Source: Hedera helix (lineage: Eukaryota > Streptophyta > Magnoliopsida > Apiales > Araliaceae). Taken from it: a stretch of DNA of 64,000 bases. Positions 1 through 12,148 of this stretch are shown in pieces. The DNA lies in the NCBI GenBank assembly GCA_947179155.2, contig OX359265.1:1783501-1847500 (forward strand), given 5' to 3'. The number at the start of each line of letters is the position of its first letter. Positions within the stretch are counted from its first letter, which is position 1. The notes under the pieces were generated by a model. The model did not search any database. It was not told the origin of the DNA and saw nothing but the letters and a program-made list of their open reading frames with translations. Both the position numbers and the translations under genes were made by a program.

Positions 1-1026
1 GTTTTGGAGTATTTTCAATATGGGTGGTGTGATTGGGGGTTTAATTCCCTTTATTCTAAATTATAACAGAAGTGAGGCCGGTTCTGTGAATGATGGAACC
101 TACATTGGGTTCATGATTTTCATGGCAATTGGAACTGTTCTTTCGCTTGCAATTTTGCATCCTTGTAATGTTATTCGTGATGATGGTTCTCGTTGTACTA
201 ACATGAAGTATTCTAATATTACCATTGAAACAGGGGCAATTTTGAAGCTATTTTTGGATTGGAAGATGTTGTTGATGGTACCTGCAGCTTGGGCTAGTAA
301 CTTCTTTTACAGTTACCAGTTCAATAATGTGAATGGGATTTTGTTCACTTTGAGGACTAGAGGATTGAACAATGTGTTCTATTGGGGAGCTCAAATGGTT
401 GGGTCTGTTATGATTGGGTATATAATGGATTTTAGTTTTAAGAGCAGGAGGATGAGGGGATTAGTTGGTATTGCAGTTGTTGGAGTTCTTGGGACCGCGA
501 TTTGGGGTGGAGGGCTTGCCAATCAGCTTGGGTATAAACGTGGAGATGAGCCTAAGAAACTCGATTTTAAGGATTCTGGTTCTGATTTTGCAGGGCCATT
601 TGTTTTGTATTTTGGTTATGGATTATTAGATGCTATGTTCCAAAGCATGGTTTACTGGGTTATTGGAGCTTTGGTTGATGATTCTGCTATCCTTAGCAGG
701 TAAAATTTCATGTTCTTGAGTAATAAGGCCATTCACTTTTTGTTTTCTTTTTTCTGTGTTTAACATTTCTTTTGGGACATATATGTTGCAGGTATACTGG
801 ATTCTACAAGGGAGTGCAGAGTGCAGGGGCTGCAGTTGCTTGGCAAGTTGATACACACAAGGTGTCATTCATGTCCCAACTAGTTGTGAATTGGGTATTA
901 TGTACAATAAGTTATCCATTGTTGGTGGTTCTAGTAATATTGGCTGTAAAAGATGAGAACAAAGTTGAAGATGGAACCTCTAAAGAGGTTGCACTTCCAG
1001 AGGCTATCCCAGAGTCCATGTTGTGA
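1..1026 (+). CDS. UNC93-like membrane protein (MFS superfamily), 5'-truncated by the window edge
   Basis: Two exons are visible: <1-699 and 792-1026, joined at an AG|GT donor at 700 and a TTGCAG acceptor ending at 791. Reading is open upstream of the first Met (frame reads FWSIFNMGG), so the true start lies before base 1. The protein is strongly hydrophobic with several membrane segments (for example GFMIFMAIGTVLSLAIL, a GAQMVGSVMIGYIM helix and a C-terminal VVNWVLCTISYPLLVVLVIL helix) and ends in a short acidic tail (EVALPEAIPESML). The FWSIFN-MGG and GFYKGVQSAGAAVAW segments are typical of the plant UNC93/DUF895 branch of the major facilitator superfamily. Family members are multi-pass membrane proteins; in plants some are linked to potassium homeostasis, but substrate is not readable here. 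Family call is firm, precise role is not. Confidence 0.9.
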
Positions 1027-2926
1027 CTCTCAAAAAATACAGTGGTGTTTTTTTTTCTTACTAGAGAGTTCATATTTTTGAAACTTGTATTTTCAATTCA
1101 AATGTAAATGTAGTTTTTCATTAGTATCAATAGTCCATGTGTGTGTGTAGAAGTTTAGTCCCATATGTTTACCGATTGTCTTCAATAAGAGAAGTTTTGT
1201 TCATGTTCTTTCACTGTGTTTGAATGTAAAATTCTGCTGGAATTCTACTTTCAGAATCTCAACATGATTTCAGTTTAGGTCACGTGTGAAATTGTAAGTT
1301 GTAACAAATTAATTCTGAAGTCCTTTGTATTTGCCTACATTGATAGCTAATATATATAACATTAGAGAAGATAGTGAGGACGTTGATTGAGTAGTTGTTA
1401 TATTTACGATGATTGATTGCGAAGAAGTAAACTGGATTTTGTTGCTAGTACGTAAATGCTTGACTACGATTTTAAACGCTTGGTAGATCTGCACCATGGC
1501 AAAGCTTACCTGCTTTCAGTGTAGTCAAGGAAAACAGTAAAATTGCATTTGAATTCTCCTTATTAACTTGCTAGAGATTCACTTGATAGTTTGTTATGTT
1601 ATAATGGCAAACTCATCTTTTTTTCCTATTTAGTTCTACCTATCATCTGCTGTGCTGGAACTCTGGTGATAACAATCTCGGTAAGTTGTGCATGTTTGAC
1701 TTGGCTTCTCTTACTTAAATATCAATCCTACTGTTGACTTTTCTATGACTGCTGTGGATTCAACTTAGTGAAATATTAAAAGGGGAAGACGGGGTTGGGG
1801 CAGGGGGGATTGAGTGCAAAACTTTACTATGTAGCCAGACTACTGAAAGAATCACCTTGAATACCACAGATGTAGGCTATGAAAAACAATGTTCAGCGAT
1901 AATTAGAATAAATTCAGACCAAGACCTATGAGAATCTTTATTAGTTCCTCCATTTCCATTCAGAAATCTTCAATAGGGAAGTGCCCCTACTAAAGAGAAT
2001 TTTCGCGAGCCATAGGATGAACCCTGCTCATCGTTTAGAATAGCTTTGTCACCAAATTTGAAAAGCAAACCGTGGCCGTTAAATATATAGTCCTTTGGGT
2101 TAATAGTAGGAAGCTGGCCACCCACAAGACGGTCTTCAGGATATTAATAATAGGTCCGCTGAAACAGTTATTTCCCTAATTAATTTGGCTTTATAACTGA
2201 TCCTGTTCGCAACACATGTCAATTGACTGATTGAGGCAAGACATTAGCAGATACCATAACTGCTTTAATTATGAACCAACTTTAAAAATGCTTATAATTG
2301 TCAGTTTTGACTACGTGCACTATATTGTAAACCGTATAATCTAAAGTACTTTGCACTTAAATGTTGGTGGCTGTTATTGTTTATTTACTTGCTATATGCA
2401 TGGTGCAAAAGTGAATTTGAAGATGCAGGTGTATAACATAAATTATTTGACAAAGTGTTGGCTGCACAGAGGTATGCAGTCAGGTTAGTCCATTTTTATT
2501 GACAGCAGCCGTTTTTGATTAACATGAATCTTTTTAACAGGCATAAATTTGTTACTGGTTAGACTGTTATGACTAATGAAATAAAATGTGAAACTCAATC
2601 AAAGCACGTCCAAGGGATGCTATAACAGTACAATGAACGGAAATGATTGAAGGAAGACTTAGTTCAAGCTGGTTCTAGCTGGAAAAGAAAGTCATGTGTT
2701 GCCTTGGTTTATCTGCATGAAACTTGTATATATGAAAGCAATGTCAGTTGATATTTTTTTGCAGTGCTTAATACCTGTGGATATGTAGAAATTTATTAGA
2801 ACTAAAATTGGTGGGTTTTTTTTTTCTCCAAATTGTTGCAGGAATTTGTTACATGACCCACTGTTGAATTTGTCCATTGTTACACAGATAATAATCCCCG
2901 TCAAATACAATAAAATTTAATACTGC
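1027..2926. other. intergenic, shared 3' ends of convergent genes
   Basis: This stretch holds the 3' UTR of the UNC93-like gene (possible AATAAG-type poly(A) signal near 1184) and the 3' UTR of the minus-strand gene that ends at 2927. At 1635-1680 a 46-base segment sits between a pyrimidine-rich CAG-like acceptor (TATTTAG) and a perfect GTAAGT donor, which could be an unannotated or relic exon. I see no convincing protein-coding gene. Confidence 0.5.
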
Positions 2927-3717
2927 TCACACAATAACAAGAGGAGCGTCACTTTTATCTTCAGATTTTGGTGCAGCTCCCTTGGTTTCAAGTTTCTCAG
3001 CAACAGCCGCTGCTACCTCTTTCATCTCCTCTAATTTGTCCACGGTTGGTGCCACCACTTGCACTGGCTCTGCAGGCTTTACCTCCTCCGAGGGCTTGTT
3101 CACCTCTGGGACAATTTCTGCCTCAGAAATCTTGGACTCCTCAGCCTTGGGGGCCTCCTCCTTAGCAGGTTCAGAGATATCTACCAAAGGCTCTTCCTTC
3201 TTTTCCTCAGCTTCATTGCTCTCCTGCATTATGCATATTGCAAACAAAATTGAAAAACTAGATTAACATATATACTTTTACATAGATGCTTACATATATA
3301 TTCTCTTAAGTAGATAATTACAAAGATTGTATTGACATTTTTTTTTACTAAATGGGCATGTTAGTTATCGAAATGGAAAATAATTTATATGTCGACTACT
3401 TTTATGTCGAATATGAATAGCGACTAACGTGGAACCAGAAGTGATAAATAGAATAGTAATGTGCGTGTCTCTTCTTTACATCATCGTATACCAAGTATCT
3501 ACATACGTCGGTATGTCGATATTTGATATCGACATAAATTTGTTGCCATATATAGCAGTACTCTATTGATATATAAAGATGAAGCTAGCTATAGGGTGAT
3601 TACTTGGGGAACAGGATCGGCCTCGGCCTCAAGCTTCTTAGGGGTGGCAGGGGCCTCGGCCGGAAGAGGCTGCGAACCAATGTCCAAATCCTTTGGTCTG
3701 CTCGCACAGCCTCCCAT
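2927..3717 (-). CDS. small acidic N-myristoylation-type protein (MGGCASRPK), 136 aa
   Basis: Two exons on the minus strand: 3717-3604 (38 codons) and 3223-2927 (98 codons plus TGA), phase 0, donor CAA|GTAATC and acceptor TGCAG|GAG. The start is fixed by the N-terminus MGGCASRPKD: Gly2 followed by a small residue context fits N-myristoylation and Cys4 fits S-acylation, so the protein is predicted to be anchored to the plasma membrane. The rest is rich in Glu, Ala, Pro, Lys and Val (repeats of the type EEAPKAEE, PEVNKPSEEVKPAEP), probably disordered, and ends in SDAPLVIV. Short proteins starting MGGCASKPK are widespread in plants and have no established biochemical role. No enzymatic domain is visible. 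The longer reading starting MFAIC runs into the intron and is not the real start. Confidence 0.75.
3368..3575. repeat. dispersed inverted-repeat element (copy 1 of a pair with 37222-37415), in an intron
   Basis: Lies in the single intron of the MGGCASRPK gene. It shares order and motifs with 37222-37415: ATTTATATG near the left end, a TGTCGAATAT..GCGACTAA.GT.GAAC block, and a right part reading GATAT.GA.ATAAATTT. The ends are roughly inverted (TTTATATGTCGA against TCGACATAAATT), as in a MITE. No coding potential. Confidence 0.55.
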
Positions 3718-3819
3718 GTTTGTCAAGAATGAATAAGCTGTTCGAGTAGGGGAAGATGGGAGGTATTGAAAAAGGGGAAGCTTAACTGAAAAACTTGATA
3801 TGAGGCTGCTAAAAATTAG

Positions 3820-3830
3820 TGCTTATATAG
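3820..3830 (-). promoter_or_regulatory. probable TATA box of the MGGCASRPK gene
   Basis: On the minus strand the sequence reads CTATATAAGC about 105 bases upstream of the ATG at 3717, giving a predicted 5' UTR of roughly 70-80 bases. Good match to the plant TATATAAG consensus; no transcript evidence. Confidence 0.5.
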
Positions 3831-4369
3831 AGGTGGAGTTTGTTGCTAATATTAAGGAGGTATTTCTTATAATTATGCGTTGAAAATGGAAGACCTGTGT
3901 ATTTATTTGTGGACAAATCTGCATATGACCTCGTCATAACTAGGAACATCACCCTACTTTTGGCGGTACATTTCTATTTTTGGGAATGGGATGCCATAAA
4001 ATTAGGGTTCTTACCTTGTAATATCTTCTCTTTTACCAGTGCATACTTGTCATCATAAAACTAAGATTCCAATTGTTATATACACTAATCTAAATCTAAA
4101 GTTCATAAATAGAAGCAGCTAAACCAGAGTGAGGTAACTTTGGTGTATTATGGTTCTTAAGTGGTGGGGTTCTGGTCTCTCACCCTTTATGGGCCGTTTG
4201 CCAGATAAGAATCACGATTTCGACCAAGAATTTTGTCCCCTCCCCTTTGATATACTAAGTTTGGTCGGAATAGTCATTTCGATAAAATTACGTTTTTTTT
4301 ATACATTAGAATCGCAATTCCAATTAGTAAAGGAATAAAAAAAAAATATTAAAACAAAAATATTATCAC

Positions 4370-4371
<2 letters not shown>

Positions 4372-4409
<38 letters not shown>
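4372..4409. repeat. (AT)n microsatellite
   Basis: Uninterrupted AT dinucleotide run of about 38 bases at the left edge of an A+T-only block. Confidence 0.95.
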
Positions 4410-4411
<2 letters not shown>

Positions 4412-5604
4412 CACATATTAATAGGCATTATATTAATAGAGTATATATGATATATATTATATTATATATTATTATATGTTTATAATGCATATTATATTAT
4501 ACATTAAATGTATTTTATATTTAATATTATAACATATAATAAGTTTATTTAATATATAATATACTATACATAATATGATGTTTTTTAATATTTATTATAC
4601 TTATTTTATATTATAATTGTATATATATAAATATATAGAATATCTAATATAACATATAATATTATATGTATTAATATACATTATATTTACTTTATATTAT
4701 ATTATAATAGTAGTATAATATTATAATATTATATATGAATATGTTTTATTTCATTCAATTTCGATGTAACTTTTAAATAACGTGTATCAAACGCATGAAT
4801 AAAATGTTCGATGTTAATTTTATTCTAATCTGATTACGACTATTATTTTATTTCGTCTAAAATAATTTTCTCCAACTAAACGTTCCGATAATACCATAAT
4901 CGATTATGTTTCTATGTTACATAATTTTGTTTTAGCGATCTGGCCAAGTTTAATTTGTCATTGTCGAGGGAATTTCAACATATTCTCAACAAGATTGGAT
5001 GCTGTAATGTATTGCTAAATTCTAAAATATGCTTTTAATTTTTTTCTAAAATATATTATGAGAAAAAAGGTTTGTAGAAGTTAATAGCAAAAAACTATGT
5101 ATACTTGTTTAAAACTCCCATGGTTCCAGAAGAATAGGTTTATTTGCAAATTTTATAAATATCAATTTTTATTCTATGTTTATTTATATGAATAAAAAAT
5201 TATTAGTTTAGTAGTGATAATATTATTATAATAAAATCAGAATAACAAAAATACTACTATCAATAAAAGATATCTCTCCTAAAGAAAATAATATATATAT
5301 ATATATATAGACCATTGTATGATTCATTTTGAGATGAAAATTGATAACACTAGTAAATTTAAATGAATTCATTTTTATTAAAATTGTTATCTTGTCCACC
5401 AAAATATCAGAAACTATATCATAACTACTTATAAACACAACAATGACATAACTTTCATTAGAAATGAAATAGTTAAAACTCTTCCTTTTTCTTAATACTA
5501 AGAGATAAATTTTAGTTCGAAAATATTTTTAATTAATTTAAAAAAATTAATATTAATTCTTTACTTTGGAATTGAAGCATTACAATCACAAAACACAGTA
5601 ATTA

Positions 5605-5790
5605 AAGAAAATTAATATTTTTGCATATTAATTTGATATTTTTATAAATAAATCTCATTTGATCTTGCGAAAATATCAAATTAATTTGTGAAAATATTAA
5701 TTTCATACGAAAATTAATATTTTTATAAGTAGGTCCCATTTAATTTTAAAAAAATATTTAAAAATATTAATTTTCTAATTAAATATAGTA
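5605..5790. repeat. two abutting copies of the AATTGATATTTT inverted-repeat MITE family
   Basis: Copy a (about 5605-5712) and copy b (about 5708-5783) each carry AATATTAATATTTT-type left ends and the complementary AAAATATTAATTT right ends around a short centre with TC(T/C)CATTTGAT or GTCCCATTTAAT. The same layout recurs at 6528, 13136, 18486, 30046 and 37846. Confidence 0.6.
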
Positions 5791-6017
5791 CGAAAGAAAA
5801 GTACAAGAATAAAAATTTGGCAGCCTGGCAGGCGGTAACCCAACAGCTAATTATGTGTAGAAGCATATTTTATTAGTAAAACGTTTCTGTCAAGACAAGA
5901 CCGAGGGAGAAGAAACCTTAACCTTTCTTCTTCCCTCAAGAATCCCAATTCTTTGTTTAAGCAACGCATCTATCTATTTTATCAACAACTGGGGAATTCA
6001 CCCTGCCATTATCAATC

Positions 6018-6395
6018 ATGTCAGGATCCACATTATCATTCCCCCTTTTACTCGTTACATTTATTATATTGGGTATTTTTTCTCCCGCCGTCCGATCGGA
6101 TTACGATCCTCTCCAGTTACCTTCCGATCACGGTAATGCCGGTAGCGTCTGCGGCGGAATAGAGGCGTTTCCGCGATCTTGTCCCGCCAAGTGTTTTCGG
6201 ACGGACCCCGTTTGCGGCGTCGACGGCGTCACCTACTGGTGCGGTTGCGCCGATGCGGTCTGTGCAGGCACTCGGGTCGCGAAGCTAGGGTTTTGTGAGG
6301 GGGGAAATGGGACGGTGTCGGGTCAAGCGCTCCTGTTGGTTCAAATTGTGTGGCTCATTTTACTGGGCTTTTTCGTCTTGTTCGGCCTTCTATGA
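6018..6395 (+). CDS. Kazal-type serine protease inhibitor-like protein, 125 aa
   Basis: Single-exon gene; the first ATG in frame at 6018 gives MSGSTLSF followed by a hydrophobic stretch (LLLVTFIILGIFSP), a good signal peptide of about 26 residues. The mature part holds a Cys-rich domain: VCGGIEAFPRSCPAKCFRT, DPVCGVDGVTYWCGC, then CAGTRVAKLGFC. The DPVCGVDGVTYW core is the Kazal signature. The C-terminus (about residues 101-125) is a second hydrophobic helix (LLLVQIVWLILLGFFVLFGLL), so the product is either membrane-attached or GPI-processed. Plants have a small family of such 100-130 aa proteins; inhibitory activity is assumed from the family, not shown. Codon use is markedly more GC-rich than its surroundings, as expected for coding sequence here. 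Confidence 0.88.
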   Translation: MSGSTLSFPLLLVTFIILGIFSPAVRSDYDPLQLPSDHGNAGSVCGGIEAFPRSCPAKCFRTDPVCGVDGVTYWCGCADAVCAGTRVAKLGFCEGGNGTVSGQALLLVQIVWLILLGFFVLFGLL

Positions 6396-6441
6396 ACAAT
6401 TGGAGTCTTTTCACAGTTTTGTTGTTATTTGTATAGTAAAT

Positions 6442-6469
6442 AACAATAATAATAATAATAATAATAATG
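6442..6469 (+). repeat. (AAT)n microsatellite in the 3' UTR
   Basis: About nine AAT/ATA triplets some 45-75 bases after the stop codon of the Kazal-like gene, so probably inside its 3' UTR. Confidence 0.9.
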
Positions 6470-6527
6470 TTGAGAGTTTATTTCTGACATCTGTTTTTTA
6501 TTATTTTTTTTATGTAAAAAGAAGAAT

Positions 6528-6816
6528 TAGGAGATTGATATTTTTATAGGTTAATTTAATATTTTTAACTGATCAAATGTGACCCATTTGTATAAATTAA
6601 TAAGTTAATTTGATATTTGTACAAAATCAAATAGAATTTACTTGTGAAAATATCAAATTAATTTATATAAATATCAATTCTTAAGATTTACTATACTCAA
6701 TCTTTTAGAGAATTGATATTTATACAAATAAAAATGACAGTTTCACAAGTTCTCTTTTACATAAATAATAAATAAATTTATAAAAAAAATATTTTTATTT
6801 ATAAAAATATCAATTA
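6528..6816. repeat. two more copies of the AATTGATATTTT MITE family
   Basis: 6528-6680 begins GAGATTGATATTTTT and ends AAATATCAATTC; 6706-6816 begins AGAATTGATATTT and ends AAAAATATCAATTA. Both have inverted ends and a centre with a GACCCATTTG or CATAAATAATAAATAAA block like the other copies. Confidence 0.6.
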
Positions 6817-7964
6817 TTTTCTTTTATTGGGTGTTAGTCTCCCTGTTCCAGCAGTATTATGTTGCTGCCACCTAAACGTTCTTGTCATCTTCCAAAGGCT
6901 AGGATCTTCGAATTATACAAAAACATGGTTGTAGTAAGATTTAATATTGTAATATGTACATATTTATTTATAATCCCAATGTATAATCCCAGTCCATCAA
7001 GTGAATATTACAATCAACAAATTACCAGCAAAACACAGCAAATTACTTTCACAATCGATCAAAATTGTATCCATCCATAAATTCATAGGTGTATGAATAA
7101 ACATATATATCTACTAAAATGCAAAATTTTACACTGAATATATCACTTTGGGGAGATCATATAATATCTAATTTTATAATATAATAAATCGCTATTTTAT
7201 GATTCAATTATTAAAATTATTAAATTGTAGTAAGATCGATTTCATAATAACAAGAAAAAAATAATTCTTTAATATATGTCTAACTAAAAGAGATCAATTA
7301 CGTATGTCTTTGATCTTTCGTAAGAACTAAGAAGTTACTTAGTATGTTAATTTAGGAAATAAAATGTTAGGGGTGAAGTTATTAACTTTTGTCATCCTTT
7401 CAGGTAAGGTTTGTAAAATACATACACGTGTGTCTAATAGTAATGCGCATGTATATTTTTATTCTTATTTATTAATATATATAACAATATAAATAAAAAT
7501 ATTATTTATATTAATTGAGTTATTTTGGTTGATCAAGTTAATACTGAGTTAATCATGAATTTATCACTTTTACTTATACAATGTATGTGATATTCATAAT
7601 TATACCAAATTTTTCGTATTTTTTGTTATATTATTTTAAAGGTATGCATATATGTATTAAGAAATATATACAATGATTTAAATATATATATAATTTTTCA
7701 ATTCATGTTCAATGTATTACTACCATCTATACTATATTATTTATACTTTAATTATAATACTAAATGGCGCACATCACAATTTTAAATCTTTGTATTATTG
7801 ATATCAACTCGTGTCTTACCTGGGTTATTAGTTTAGTAATTGATACTACAAAATAATTTTGTTCTTCTTTGATCTTTTATCCCCCCGGTAAATGAAATAA
7901 CTTAAAACAACTACATGATTTTCTTCTTATGAGTGTTCAAGTCTTATAGGATTGGTGGTTTAAG

Positions 7965-8116
7965 AATTTTTCTATACGTAATGATTCATATAATAATTTA
8001 TACAATGATTTTTTATAAAATGGTGAGTCTCATATTTTAATTGCTTTATGGGAGCTACCATTTTATAAAAAATTATTGTATAAATCATTGTATGAATCAT
8101 TACATATAACAAAATT
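7965..8116. mobile_element. MITE with about 60-bp inverted arms (TGTAATGATTCAT family)
   Basis: Left arm 7965-8024 and right arm 8057-8116 are near-perfect reverse complements (GTAATGATTCATA.AAT..TTTATACAAT, TTTTTTATAAAATGGT) around a 32-base centre. Terminal sequence is AATTTT.(T/C)TATA.GTAATGA. The same terminus occurs in the element at 14442. No coding sequence; it would need a transposase from elsewhere. Confidence 0.8.
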
Positions 8117-9768
8117 AATCGCTTGAAAGGGCTTCTTCTTCTTCACTACAGGCGGAAGCCATGCGGCCCATGCCTCTTCAAACCCAATTAAACCCGATCC
8201 ATTTGATATCGTAATTGTGGTCTCCTCACTTTTGGGCTTCTCATTCTAGTTTATATATTTTTCCTGTCTGTTTTAATTTGTCTAAATGCCCTTTGACATA
8301 CCAATAATTTCAATAAATTTTGAAGTAACAAATTTTTTATCTTAAAACTAATATTAAAAACAGATTCATAGACCTTAATATGAATAAAGAAAGTTAATAA
8401 GTAGAATGAGATTCATAATTGCCATCCTCACGCTCTACTTTAAATGGGGACAGTGATTTTGACTCTAATCGGAGATAGGCCAAAAATAGGAGTGAGAATC
8501 ACCGAATGTTATTTATAAGGATAAGGAGGAATGTTATTTATAGGGATAAGGAGGAGACGTTATTTGCTTCCCCCAAATAGTTATATATATAATAAATAAA
8601 TTAATATTTATATTATTATATGTTACATAATTAAAATATATGTCCTTGTGTGTGTATATATATTATTATTATTTGATTTTTCTTAATGTTATCATGTATG
8701 CCCTAAAATATGATTAATTTTTCAAATATATCTTATTGTAAATATAACTAAAGTTGAATTTTTTATTTAAAAAGATGACAAAATTGATTTAAATTCCCAT
8801 TGAGAATTTAAATTCTCCGTAGGAATGGAGAAGATTATTAAATTTTAATCTCCAGAGAAAATGAAGCAAGTATGGAAAATGTTTATAAAATTAGAAATAG
8901 AGATAGGGTGTGCCGCCCGAGCCATTCTTAATAGTCCTTAATAGCTGACAAATTATGTTTATCAAAATATTGATCGGACATTTAGTTGATCCAGCAAAAT
9001 TAAAGTCTAAGTTTTTTGAGTGACAACTTATAGAAGGGTTTCCTTGAAGTACTTTTATTGTTAAAACTATATAGTAAATAAAAGACGAAATTAGACAATA
9101 GTGTATAGTAGGACTCTTAATTTTTCTTCAACATTTTAAGAAGAATATTTTATAATTATGTTTTGGTTAAAGTATAATTTTTTTGTTTCTTCCAAATGTG
9201 TTTTCTAATAAAAAAAAAATATTATTCACTGAAATATTTTTGGAAGGCCAACCAAATTAAAGCGTTAATAAATTTAATTTAAAAGTATTTTTCTTCTTGT
9301 GCAATAGTATTTTGGTGACCGAAGATTGAATACAAAATAATGTGTCTATTAATGATTAATTATAAATAAGAAGATAAATCGAATTTATCTAGTTTGTAAC
9401 AGAAATTTAGTGAATAGGGACGTAATGCAGTGTCGTCTTTAAATCGACTTATTAGTGATGGACTCGTGAGTGACGAAATTTTATATCTTAAATGAAGACA
9501 AAATAACATTATTTGAAATATTTTCGACAAATACAACACTAGCATTTTTCTATGGTAAAGCAAAGCCCCTTCCACATATATATTTCATTGTTGTTTATGA
9601 ACTATAAAATGCTAATTTTACAATGGGCCCATCAAGTGTTTTAGTAGTAGATATTAAGCTGGGTTAATCCAAGGGATCAAGTTGTAGTGAGTAGTAATAA
9701 GTAATTTCCAAATATGGTTAATTATGGTTCAACCTTTAAGACAATGATTTCTTAGTAAGTAAGAGTTA

Positions 9769-9946
9769 GGGGACACTAAAAATTATTGGTTGCACTTGGA
9801 GCAAGTAAATAGTTTATTTTAACCTTTCATAATACCATAGAATTCACAAGTGATGAGTCCTGCGTGGATCCCATAGTGTAGTGAAAAATTAAAATAAACT
9901 GTTTATTTGCTCCAAGTGCACCTAATAATTTTTCTGGTGGACACCC
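9769..9946. mobile_element. MITE, family sharing AAAAATTATTGG.TGCAC ends, probable TTA-type target site
   Basis: Inverted arms of about 50 bases: left GGGGACACTAAAAATTATTG continuing GTTGCACTTGGAGCAA; right the complement of the same, ending GGTGGACACCC. Flanked by TTA (9766-9768) and TTG (9947-9949), consistent with a decayed 3-bp TWA duplication as made by PIF/Harbinger elements. A shorter, more palindromic relative is at 56674-56802. Confidence 0.75.
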
Positions 9947-10307
9947 TTGACCTTAATAATTGTCTATTATGCACAGGTTTAAAATGCAAAAATTCAGAGA
10001 CTCGGCTCGGAGGTACGTAAGCGTATCTATCTATTATATATCATGGAGTATCAGTGAGTCTATCTATGCAAAGGCAATTGTACGTGTTAAAAAGCTAAAG
10101 CTAAATCTAGAGAATCTCGACTAAGAGGTCTAGAGCTATAAAATTCAAATCTTTAATGATTTCCTTCCCACCCAGATAGTACCATCAGCCATCAAAGAAG
10201 GCCGACAAGCATGTTAGGAGGCTATTGTTAAATATTCTTTTTCAGAAGTGAAAAAAATTAATGTACCACAACTTAGTTGTGACATATTAGTTCATCTACC
10301 AACCCAA

Positions 10308-10308
<1 letters not shown>

Positions 10309-10366
<58 letters not shown>
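10309..10366. repeat. (TA)n microsatellite
   Basis: Uninterrupted TA run of about 58 bases. Confidence 0.97.
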
Positions 10367-10368
<2 letters not shown>

Positions 10369-12148
10369 GTTAAAATACATCAGAAAAAAGGCTGGCCGGA
10401 TATATAAAACTATCAAAACCACCAGTAGCTAGTGTGCATGATCGATCATCTACACTGATACTTCATCGTATCAGTGGGAATTAAAATGAAAAAACAGATC
10501 TTTACTTTATTACCTACTTTCGCTAACTCTCCTTTTGCATGCATGCATGCGGAAGTTGTTGCTCTTTTGCAGCATGCTTTTCTATGGACAGTGTTGAATG
10601 AATGCTCGCTCTACGGATTTCTTTCTTCAGCCGGAGATATTATTTCATGTTCAGGGGTCAGTAAACAATATATTTCTCTTTCTTATATATTTGTGGGTCT
10701 TATGACACAAATTTTATTTTATTTTTATTTTTTTCGTCTCGTAATAAACGTCATAATTTAATTTTCATTGTCAAATTGATCATTTTTAAAATTAATAAAT
10801 TTTAAAAATTATTCAAGATATACGTTAAAATATTATGATTATAATATATTACGAAAAATGTACTATAAATATCAAGTTTCGTAATTTTAAAATTCAATAT
10901 AAATATTTTTAATTACTTATTTTAAAAATAATTAATTTGATTATTAAAATTAAATTAAAACATTTATTATTAAATAAAAAAAGTAATAATTAAAATAAAT
11001 GTAGTTTTAAATGTTGCGCATTTATAAATACAAGCAGAAGAGAAGAAAGAGGTCATAAAAGTCAAAAAGCGTGAACCAAACATGTGCACAAATCCCCATC
11101 CCCATCGTACTGGTACTATATCAGATCCAACCAACAAACAAACAACACAATACTGACCGTGACTTAACTCTCTAGCTGATACTTGTTACTTTATTGTATT
11201 TATTTAAGAAATGCATTATCAATATGTATAACTTTGATTATTTATAGAATTCAAATTATATATAAATTATTAAATTTTATAAATATTTAAATTAAAATAA
11301 ATATCTTAAAAACAAAAAAAAAAAATTAGATTGATCATCACTCCCGATCGATCCCCTAGAAGCTCTATGATTGTATTTATTTAAGAAATGCATTATTAGT
11401 TTTTCCAACTATAGTCTAACACAGTCCATTAATCCCGTACAAATAATCTGTCTAGTTCTGACACACCAGTGATTTAAATAAAAAGAATTTAATTACGGTA
11501 AAGTTAAAAATTAATTTTATTATAATAAATTATAATTTTATTTATCATATTAAATGTGTATTGATAATAATATAATAAAAAAATTTATAACTTACTATAT
11601 TAAATTGATTGAAAAAAATAAATAATAATTATCACAAACACAAAGAACTAAAATCGATTGAAAAACGTTTAAGAGTAATGCACAAAAATAAATATGTTTG
11701 GTTATTCACCGTTTGAAGGTCTAAATGCACAAATATGTCGTATTCGTTTTTAGTATATTGCATTTGAATTTTAAAAATTACGTTTGTAAGTTAAAGAAGG
11801 TGAATTGGTGTTGGGCAATTTTTATTTTTTTCTTCTTCTTTCAGTGCATTTGAAACTTTCAAACGTACTAGCACTCCAAACACAAACAAGCACTCTATAG
11901 AAAGGGATAAAAAAAAAAGGAACTAGAATGGGAACTCTGTGTTACAAAAGTTTGTTAATTACTCCCTTCATTTCTTTTTAGTTAATCGTTTTAGGAGAAA
12001 TAACAGAGATTAAGAAATACAATTAATATTTTATGTGATTGATTAAGATGTGTGTAAAATCTCAATATTACTTTTTAAATTAATTTTTTTTAAAAAAATG
12101 AAAAATAAATAAATTAATATTTAATATAGGAATAATAAAGTATACTAA

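Larger units (their letters stand above)
3718..6017. other. intergenic region between divergent genes
   Basis: Divergent upstream region of the minus-strand MGGCASRPK gene and the plus-strand Kazal-like gene. 4330-4760 is almost pure A+T. 5605-5790 carries two copies of the AATTGATATTTT inverted-repeat family. The 5' UTR of the Kazal-like gene probably lies around 5900-6017. No other gene seen. Confidence 0.5.

Noticed and set aside
10474..10761. 95-codon open frame
   Set aside because: Starts at a GTG codon in AT-rich intergenic DNA, with no homologous domain, splice signals or codon bias.
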